64,000 bases of DNA, from the NCBI RefSeq assembly GCF_002018875.1, contig NZ_MVOL01000001.1, forward strand, positions 496,001-560,000, written 5' to 3'. The DNA is from Pseudomonas sp. MF4836 (GTDB taxonomy: Bacteria; Pseudomonadota; Gammaproteobacteria; Pseudomonadales; Pseudomonadaceae). The position numbers were made by a program, and so were the translations under genes. The notes under the pieces were generated by a model. It had not been told where the DNA came from and ran no database searches. It was given only the letters and a program-made list of their open reading frames with translations. Numbering within the stretch: position 1 is the stretch's first letter; every line of letters starts with the position of its first letter. Shown one piece after another: positions 58,095 to 64,000 of this stretch.

Positions 58095-59840
58095 TCAGCC
58101 TTTGCCGCCCGCCAGGGCCGGAGTCCGCGGTGGGATCACCCGCTTGTCGGCGGTGGATTCAAAGGCCGAGGCCAGGCGCAGCAGGGCCGAGTCGTCGTAG
58201 GCGCGGCCGGCGAAGGTCAGGCCCACGGGCATGCCGATGTCGGCCATCAGGCCCATGGGCACGGTGACCGTGGGCACGCCCAGGTGGCGGATGGCGAGGT
58301 TGCCGTTGGCCACCCAGACCCCGTTGCTCCAGGCGATATCCGCCGCCGCCGGGTCGACATCGGCATTGGCCGGGGCCACGTCGGCCACGGTCGGGAACAG
58401 CACCGCATCCAGGCCCAGGCGATCCATCCACTCTTCGAGGTCGATGCGCCGGGTCTGCTCCAGGCCGCGCAGGCCGTCGGGCACGCTGTCGATCTGGTCC
58501 CAGGGGGTGATGCCGCGCTCGGCCATCTTCACGTATTCATCCATGCCGGCGGCGAGGTCGCCTTCGCGGTTGGGCAGGGTGCCCGGGTCGTGGGGGAAGA
58601 TTTTCGGCCCGTCGACGTCCACCAGGCGCTTGAGCTTGGGGTCGCCGTTGGCTTGCAGGAAGTCATCGAACGCCCAGGCCGTCAGGTCCCACAATTCGTG
58701 GTGCAGGAACTCCTTGGACACCAGGCCGCGGTTGTACACGGTCGGCGCACCCGGGCGGTCGCCCTCGCAGTTGGAGACCAGCGGGAAGTCCACTTCCAGC
58801 ACTTCGGCGCCGGCCGCTTCGAGGGCCTGGCGCGCCTGTTGCCAGAGTTCGATCACCGAGGGCCGGGTGTGGATGCGCTGGCCGGTCGGGCCACCGATCC
58901 CCGGCGCTTCGCTGGTGCCGGCCCCGGGGTCGGCGTTGATGTACATGCGCGGCACGCCCAGGCGCTTGCCCTTGAGGGCCTTGGCGTCGGCCGCCAGTTG
59001 CGGGTAGGACGCCGGGCGCACCGAGGCCACGCTGGGGATCGGCACCCAGGGTTGCAGGCGCCACAGGTCGCCGCGGGTGTCCGGGTCTTCGGCCACCACC
59101 ACGTCCAGCACTTCCAGCAGGTCGGCCATGGTCCGGGCGAAGGGCACTACCACGTCCATGGTCGGGGTCAGCGGCCAGTTGCCACGCACCGAGATCACCC
59201 CGCGGGAAGGGGTGTAGGCGCACAGGCCGTTGTTCGAGGCCGGGCCGCGACCGCTGGACCAGGTTTCCTCGGCCAGGCCGAAGGCGGCGAAGCTGGCCGC
59301 CGTGGCCGTACCGGCGCCATTCGACGAGCCCGAAGCGAAGGGCGCCGTGAGGTAGTCGGCGTTGTACGGGCTCTCGGCGCGGCCATAGACCCCACGCTGC
59401 ATGCCGCCGTTGGCCATGGGCGGCATATTGGTCTTGCCCAGGCAGATGGCCCCGGCGCCGCGCAGGCGTTCGATGGTGAAGGCGTCGCGATAGGCCACCA
59501 GTTCGGCAAAGGCCGGGCTGCCGGAGGCGGCGGTCAGGCCCTTGACCAGGTAGCTGTCCTTGGCGGTGTAGGGAATGCCATCCAGTGGCCCCAGGGCCTG
59601 GCCCCGGGCGCGACGGGCGTCGCTGGCCTCGGCTTCCGTCAAGGCTTCGGGGTTGCGCACCACCACCGCATTGAGGGCGGTCGGCGTGGCGGGGCCGTCA
59701 TAGGCGTCGATCCGCGCCAGGTACGCCTGGACCAGCGCCACAGACGTGACCTGACCGGATTCGAGGGCGGCGCGCAGTTGGGCAATGGAGACCTCGGTGA
59801 CGTCGAACGGGGTCTTGGGCTCAGGCACATCACGTTTCAA
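58095..59840 (-). CDS. Amidase (amidase-signature family)
   Basis: A 581-residue amidase-signature hydrolase. The catalytic Lys is in GIPYTAKDSYLV near 93. The Gly/Ser-rich stretch is APFASGSSNGAGTATAASFA near 166-185. The nucleophile Ser region is WSSGRGPASNNGL near 195. Enzymes of this type cleave amides, including aryl and cyclic ones. The TTG start at 59840 is supported by GAGGAG with 8-nt spacing. No ATG precedes the family sequence. It lies downstream of the M20D amidohydrolase across a decayed region. Confidence 0.9.
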   Translation of the reverse strand: MKRDVPEPKTPFDVTEVSIAQLRAALESGQVTSVALVQAYLARIDAYDGPATPTALNAVVVRNPEALTEAEASDARRARGQALGPLDGIPYTAKDSYLVKGLTAASGSPAFAELVAYRDAFTIERLRGAGAICLGKTNMPPMANGGMQRGVYGRAESPYNADYLTAPFASGSSNGAGTATAASFAAFGLAEETWSSGRGPASNNGLCAYTPSRGVISVRGNWPLTPTMDVVVPFARTMADLLEVLDVVVAEDPDTRGDLWRLQPWVPIPSVASVRPASYPQLAADAKALKGKRLGVPRMYINADPGAGTSEAPGIGGPTGQRIHTRPSVIELWQQARQALEAAGAEVLEVDFPLVSNCEGDRPGAPTVYNRGLVSKEFLHHELWDLTAWAFDDFLQANGDPKLKRLVDVDGPKIFPHDPGTLPNREGDLAAGMDEYVKMAERGITPWDQIDSVPDGLRGLEQTRRIDLEEWMDRLGLDAVLFPTVADVAPANADVDPAAADIAWSNGVWVANGNLAIRHLGVPTVTVPMGLMADIGMPVGLTFAGRAYDDSALLRLASAFESTADKRVIPPRTPALAGGKG

Positions 59841-59944
59841 AATGGATTCTCCTCTCGATTCTTAGGGCACGGCGTGGCGCGGCAGGGGGCTGGGCTCACC
59901 CTTGAGGGGGGCTATTTTGCACCAAGTCGGCGTTCAAGAAATCG

Positions 59945-60080
59945 CTATAAGCGTCGTTCTCGGTTATCCGCCCGCGACACGTCCTTCGGCAGCCAGCAGG
60001 CCAGCAGCCCGAGCAAGGGCAAGGGCAAGCCGCTGGCGCCGCTGAAGGTGGCGACCACCCCCATCGATCCGCCAGCAGCC
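59945..60080 (-). pseudogene. Decayed C-terminal fragment of a membrane protein, possibly a transporter
   Basis: In the gene-free stretch 59841-60247 the minus strand reads GSMGVVATFSGASG, LPLPLLGLLACWLPKD and NRERRL before a stop at 59945. This hydrophobic end plus a basic tail looks like the last helix of an MFS-type protein. The frame before it (PLAWG) is shifted, so the gene is broken, and I find no start. I see no other feature in this 407-base gap. The identification is weak. Confidence 0.35.
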
Positions 60081-60247
60081 CCAGGCCAGCGGCGCCGTCG
60101 GCTGCATGGGGTCTCGCCGCCGGACTACTTGTACGCCTTGCAGGAGCCGGACCCCGGTGTCGGTCATCGATGAGCACTCCGGCACTTCCAGCGCGGTCAA
60201 TCTTTCGACCAATGCCGTGGCGCAATGGGGCCTGACCGCCATTGCCC

Positions 60248-61573
60248 TTACGGGTTCTTGCTATTGCCCATGTAGCTCAGGGTCATTCGGCTCAGGGCGC
60301 GGATGCCCACCGCCAGGCTGGGGTCGTCGACCTGGAAGCCGGGAGAGTGGGTTGGCCACACCGGGCCGCCTTCCAGGCTCTTGGGGGTGACGCCCATGCG
60401 CATGAATAACCCGGGGATCTGCCGCGCGTATTCGGCGAAGTCGTCGGCGCCGTAGGTGCCGTTGTCGATCCGCACCGGGGTGGTTGACACCTGTTGCAGC
60501 ACCGGCAGCATCCGGTCGACCAGGGCCGTGTCGTTGTAGCCGGCGCGATATCCCCCCGGCAGGTACTCGACCTGGGCCTTGGCCCCGGAGGCTTCGGCGA
60601 TTTTTTCGGCGGTGCGGGTCATGCGCTGCAGCACGTCCTCGCGCTGTTCGTCGCTGACGGTGCGGATCGAACCCTCCAGGCGCACCTCGGCAGGGATGAT
60701 GTTGTGCCGCTCGCCGCCTTCGATCCGCCCTACGGAAATCACCGGCGCCGGCAGCAGGCTGAGGTTCGACTGGCGGCTGGGAATGGTCTGCCAGGCGAGG
60801 ATCACCTGGGCCGCCACCGGCACCGGGTCGATGCCGGTCCAGGGGAAGGCGGCATGGGTCTGGCGCCCGCTGATGCGCGCGACAAAGGTGTCGGCGGCCG
60901 CGGTGGTGCGCTGGCGGCTGAGGGTAAAGGTCCCGGCCGTGCCGGCGGTGACGTGGATACCGAAGATCACCTGCGGCGCCGGATTCTGCAGCACCCCTTG
61001 CTCGATCATCAGCCGCGCGCCGCCGGACTCGCCCAGGGGTGGGCCTTCCTCGGCCGGCTGGAAGATCAGCTTGAGGGTCCCCGGCAATTGCTCGCGATGG
61101 GCCGCCAGCACTTCGGCCACGCCCAGGGCCATGGCCATGTGCGCGTCGTGGCCACAGGCGTGCATCACGCCGATGTCCTTGCCTCGGCTGCGCAGGTCGT
61201 TGCCTTCATCCTTGCTGCGCACCGTTGAGGCATAGGGCAGGCCAGTCTGCTCGGTGAGGGGCAGGGCGTCGAGTTCGGCGCGGATCGCCACCACCGGTCC
61301 CGGCCGCCCACCCCGCAGAATGCCCACCACCCCGGTGTGGGCGATGCCGGTCTGCACTTCCAGGCCCAGCTCGCGCAGGCGCTGGGCGATGCGCTGGCTG
61401 GTGAGGACTTCGCGGTTACCCAGCTCCGGCTGCTGGTGAATGGCGTGGCGCAGGGCGATCACTCCGGGCAGGGCGCGCTGGATTTGCGCGTCCAGGTCAT
61501 TCCAGGGTTCGGTCGCCGACAGCGAGCCGGACAGCAACAGGAGCAAGATCCCGCCGGTTTTGACATAGGGCAT
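60248..61573 (-). CDS. Exported M20D amidohydrolase
   Basis: A 441-residue M20D enzyme (hippurate hydrolase/IAA-amino acid hydrolase type). It has a short signal peptide (GGILLLLLSGSLSA). The zinc motifs are RAELDALP near 98, HACGHDAHMAMALG near 138, QPAEEGP near 172, GIHVTAG near 203 and HSPGFQVDD near the C-terminus. Members cleave N-acyl amino acids or amide conjugates. The export signal is less usual and suggests periplasmic action. It lies 10 bases after the flavoenzyme upstream, in the same direction as the transporter and the amidase. Confidence 0.9.
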   Translation of the reverse strand: MPYVKTGGILLLLLSGSLSATEPWNDLDAQIQRALPGVIALRHAIHQQPELGNREVLTSQRIAQRLRELGLEVQTGIAHTGVVGILRGGRPGPVVAIRAELDALPLTEQTGLPYASTVRSKDEGNDLRSRGKDIGVMHACGHDAHMAMALGVAEVLAAHREQLPGTLKLIFQPAEEGPPLGESGGARLMIEQGVLQNPAPQVIFGIHVTAGTAGTFTLSRQRTTAAADTFVARISGRQTHAAFPWTGIDPVPVAAQVILAWQTIPSRQSNLSLLPAPVISVGRIEGGERHNIIPAEVRLEGSIRTVSDEQREDVLQRMTRTAEKIAEASGAKAQVEYLPGGYRAGYNDTALVDRMLPVLQQVSTTPVRIDNGTYGADDFAEYARQIPGLFMRMGVTPKSLEGGPVWPTHSPGFQVDDPSLAVGIRALSRMTLSYMGNSKNP

Positions 61574-61582
61574 GGTCCGGTC

Positions 61583-62767
61583 TCAGTAGGTGAAGGCAAT
61601 GGGCGGTGAATGGGCATTGAGCAGGTAGTCGCCGATCGCCTTGTACTTGTAGGCCAGGGCGTCATGGGTGGTGTGGGTGCGGGCGTTGCGCCAGTGGCGG
61701 TCGAAGTTGTAGCGCGATTGGGTGGTGGCCGCACCGCCCACTTCGTACAGGCGTTCGCAGACATGCAGGGCGGCGCGGGTCGAGGCGATCTTGGCCTCGG
61801 CCACGGCGATGGATGAACGCACCAGGATCGCTTCCAGTTCTTCACCCTCGGCCAGGCCCAGCAATTGACTGCGGGCCGCCAGTTCGACGGCGCCGGCGGC
61901 TTTTTCCACCAGGGCCTCGGCGCCATGGATGCGGGCCGCCAGGTCACCCACGGTGTGCAGGATGTAAGGGTCGTTGCGCGCCTGGTCGACGCCGCTTTCG
62001 CGCACCGGACGCGAGCCGGTCCGCGCCCACTGCACCGCATCGTCCAGGGCCGCGAGGCCAATGCCGATGTCGATCGCGCAATGGATCAACTGCGCGCTGG
62101 CGCCGATGTAATTGCGCCGCTGGTACCACTGCGCCAGGGGAATGACCTGCTCCGGGCGCACCACCACGTCCTCCAGCAGGGTGCTGCCGCTGGCGGTCAC
62201 GCGCTGGCCCATGCCGTCCCAGTCGTCAAGCAGGGTGATGCCCGGAGTCGCCGCCGGCAGCATCACGTACAGCGCGTTGCCGGCTTCATCCACGGCCTGG
62301 ATTTTCAGCAGGTCGGCGAACAGGCAACCGGTGCTGTAGAACTTGCTGCCATTGAGTACCAGGTGTTCGCCACGGCGCTCCAGGCGGGTGTGGATTTCTC
62401 CGCGGAAGGTGCCGCTGCGCTCGGCGATCGCCCCCGAAGACAGTTGGCGCTCGGCGAAGGCACCGAGGTACTGGCGTTGTTGCTCGGGGTTGGCGATCAG
62501 GCGCAGGTGCTCGACCGTGGCGAAGTGCGGAAACAGCGCCTGGGCCACGCTGGGGTCGGCCTTGGCCAGGGCGATAAAGATCTGCGCCACCTGCAACTGG
62601 CTGACGTCGCCGCCGCCCAGCTCCCGAGGGACCCGGGCGGCGCCGAGGCCGGAGTCGCGGATCAGGTCCAGTTGGGCATGGGGCAGGATCCGCCCGGCGT
62701 CGCGCTCGGCGGCGCCGGGTTGAATCTGGGTGGCCAACTGCTGGGCCAGGGCGAGGTAATCGGTCAT
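61583..62767 (-). CDS. Acyl-CoA dehydrogenase-fold flavin monooxygenase (DszC/SfnB type)
   Basis: 394 residues with the acyl-CoA dehydrogenase fold. Stretches include GLGAARVPRELGGGDVS, KADPSVAQALFPHFATVE and the flavin region FYSTGCLFADLL. The usual catalytic Glu of true dehydrogenases is not evident. The family pattern (helical C-terminus with HWRNARTHTTHDA) fits DszC/SfnB-type monooxygenases, which use reduced flavin from a partner. I chose the ATG at 62767, with GGA at 7-nt spacing. It probably acts with the adjacent transporter on a sulfur or amide compound. Confidence 0.85.
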   Translation of the reverse strand: MTDYLALAQQLATQIQPGAAERDAGRILPHAQLDLIRDSGLGAARVPRELGGGDVSQLQVAQIFIALAKADPSVAQALFPHFATVEHLRLIANPEQQRQYLGAFAERQLSSGAIAERSGTFRGEIHTRLERRGEHLVLNGSKFYSTGCLFADLLKIQAVDEAGNALYVMLPAATPGITLLDDWDGMGQRVTASGSTLLEDVVVRPEQVIPLAQWYQRRNYIGASAQLIHCAIDIGIGLAALDDAVQWARTGSRPVRESGVDQARNDPYILHTVGDLAARIHGAEALVEKAAGAVELAARSQLLGLAEGEELEAILVRSSIAVAEAKIASTRAALHVCERLYEVGGAATTQSRYNFDRHWRNARTHTTHDALAYKYKAIGDYLLNAHSPPIAFTY

Positions 62768-62788
62768 GGAAGTGTCCATCAAAAAAAG

Positions 62789-64000
62789 TCAGGAAGCGTC
62801 GCGCAGGGCGTGTCGCGGCACGCCGAGCAAGAGGATCAGCGTGCCGCAGGCCACCAGGCCGGCGACGATGTACAGCGCCAGGCTGATGCTGCCGGTGGAG
62901 GTCTTGATCGCGCCGATCATGATCGGCGTCAGCAGGCTGCTGATTTGTCCGCAGCAATTGACCAGGGCCAGGCCGGCGGCCTTGGCGTGGTCCGACAGGT
63001 AGTAGGTGGGGATGGTCCAGAAAATCGCCGTGGCCACCAGGTAGCCGCTGGTCATCAGGGTCAGCACGGCAATCGCCGAATACGGGCTGAACAGGAAGTT
63101 GGGCAGAATCAGCATCGCCAGGGCCGCTGCCAGACCGCCGAGAGCGAAGTGCCAGCGCCGCTCCTGGTGCAGGTCCGAATGGCGGCAGGCCCAGAGCATC
63201 AGGCTGACGCCGACCACATAGGGCAGGGCCGAGAGCAGACCCAGTTGCCCGAGGTTGCTGACCCCGGAGTCGCGGATGATCGACGGCGCCCAGATATTGG
63301 TGACGTTGCCGGTGCACATGATGGTCAGGCAGTAGGCCAGGGTGATGAACCACACCTTGCGGTCTTTCAAGGCCTCGACAAAGCGCGTGTGGCCGCCGGG
63401 TTTGCGCTGTTGTCGCTCGCGGACCAGGGCCTGTTCGATGGCGTGCTTTTCAGCGGCGCTCAACCATTTGGCCGAAGCCGGCCTGTCGTCCAGCCAGTAC
63501 CAGGCGAACAGCCCGGCGAGCACCGGCGGAATGCCGGTGATCACGAACAGCCATTGCCAGCCGGTGAACCCGGCGATGCCGGCGAAGTGGCTCATGATCG
63601 AGGTCGACAAGGGCCCGCCGATAATCCCGCACACGGCAATCGCCATGATAAAACGCGAGGTGATCCGCGCGCGGTGGCTGGCCGGGAACCAGTAGGTCAG
63701 GTACAGGATCACCCCGGGGAAGAACCCGGCTTCGGCCGCCCCCAGCAGCACCCGCAGCACGTAAAACTGCGCCGGGGTCTGGGCGAAGGCGGTGGCGATG
63801 GTCACCAGGCCCCAGAGGATCATGATCCGGGTCATGGTTTTCTTGGCGCCGATTTTTTCCAGCAACAGGTTGCTGGGGATCTCGAACAGCAGGTAACCGA
63901 TGGAGAACACGCCGACGATGATGCCGAAGGTGGCGTCGCTGATGTTGAGGTCGGTCTTGAACTGCAAATGGGCGAAACCGATATTGACCCGGTCCAGCCA
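62789..64000 (-). CDS. MFS transporter (anion:cation symporter type), start beyond the window
   Basis: At least 403 residues; the 5' end lies beyond 64000. The visible N-terminus WLDRVNIGFAHLQF is the TM1 region of the ACS/tartrate-phthalate MFS family, so only about 20-30 residues are missing. It also has LFEIPSNLLLEKIGAKKTM and LRVLLGAAEAGFFPGVILYLTYWFP (split around R), and a central loop with ERQQRKPGG. It imports an organic anion, probably the substrate of the enzymes that follow, 21 bases away. Confidence 0.92.
   Translation of the reverse strand, partial: WLDRVNIGFAHLQFKTDLNISDATFGIIVGVFSIGYLLFEIPSNLLLEKIGAKKTMTRIMILWGLVTIATAFAQTPAQFYVLRVLLGAAEAGFFPGVILYLTYWFPASHRARITSRFIMAIAVCGIIGGPLSTSIMSHFAGIAGFTGWQWLFVITGIPPVLAGLFAWYWLDDRPASAKWLSAAEKHAIEQALVRERQQRKPGGHTRFVEALKDRKVWFITLAYCLTIMCTGNVTNIWAPSIIRDSGVSNLGQLGLLSALPYVVGVSLMLWACRHSDLHQERRWHFALGGLAAALAMLILPNFLFSPYSAIAVLTLMTSGYLVATAIFWTIPTYYLSDHAKAAGLALVNCCGQISSLLTPIMIGAIKTSTGSISLALYIVAGLVACGTLILLLGVPRHALRDAS

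Overview
The window looks like chromosomal DNA of a Pseudomonas of the fluorescens lineage. The GC content is high. Many operons are compact, with 4-nt ATGA start/stop overlaps. Two classes of REP palindromes typical of this group are present: GTAGCCGCTGCCGAG elements and long GAGGGAGCTTGCTCCC hairpins. The gene content is metabolically versatile, with TRAP, TTT and ABC importers, several TonB receptors, MocR and LysR regulators, and two M20 peptidases. There are no tRNA or rRNA genes, no CRISPR array, and no phage or insertion sequence. The organism call is an inference.

Left part (1-16 kb). The 3' part of a TRAP transporter operon (dctQM) is followed by a GlxA-type regulator, a small lipoprotein and a secreted M20 peptidase. 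Then comes the most distinctive locus, 5629-15516. It is a tightly coupled five-gene minus-strand operon: REC-PAS-GGDEF-EAL, REC-GGDEF-EAL, a periplasmic di-heme peroxidase, a membrane histidine kinase and a soluble REC-histidine kinase. Divergent from it is a REC protein with a degenerate HD-GYP domain. The two GGDEF-EAL proteins have complementary defects. One has an intact GGDEF and a broken EAL; the other has a GSDEF and an intact EAL. This is the best candidate in the window for an undescribed system: a redox- or peroxide-linked c-di-GMP phosphorelay.

15.5-22.2 kb. A MocR regulator diverges from a mevalonate catabolic operon. It holds a class II HMG-CoA reductase whose key residues fall at the Pseudomonas mevalonii positions, HMG-CoA lyase, a TTT-type (tripartite tricarboxylate) permease with a small membrane partner, and an exported SMP-30-type lactonase. 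Together they could hydrolyse mevalonolactone, import mevalonate and convert it to acetoacetate and acetyl-CoA.

22.2-28.2 kb. A cobalamin riboswitch controls a minus-strand operon of methyltransferase, BtuB-like receptor and BtuF/C/D-like importer. 28.2-30.8 kb holds a quinone oxidoreductase, an SDR and a divergent TetR regulator with palindromic operators.

30.9-46.3 kb. This is a catabolic island of unassigned substrate: an SsuABC-like importer, GMC oxidoreductase, NCS1 permease, PuuC-like aldehyde dehydrogenase, LysR, ArgE-like deacetylase, DUF1028 protein, SpuC-like aminotransferase, TetR, flavin monooxygenase and a RidA protein. A 54-bp element is repeated upstream of both the ABC operon and the aldehyde dehydrogenase.

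46.4-52.6 kb. An iron surface-signalling set: FecI-like sigma, FecR-like anti-sigma, an STN-containing siderophore receptor and a second receptor. 52.7-57.6 kb: LysR with a divergent PRISE-like enone reductase, a small unknown protein, GNAT, an HSL-type hydrolase and TspO. 57.8-64 kb: a decayed TonB receptor, an amidase, a second gene remnant, an exported M20D amidohydrolase, a DszC/SfnB-type flavoenzyme and the start-truncated end of an MFS transporter.
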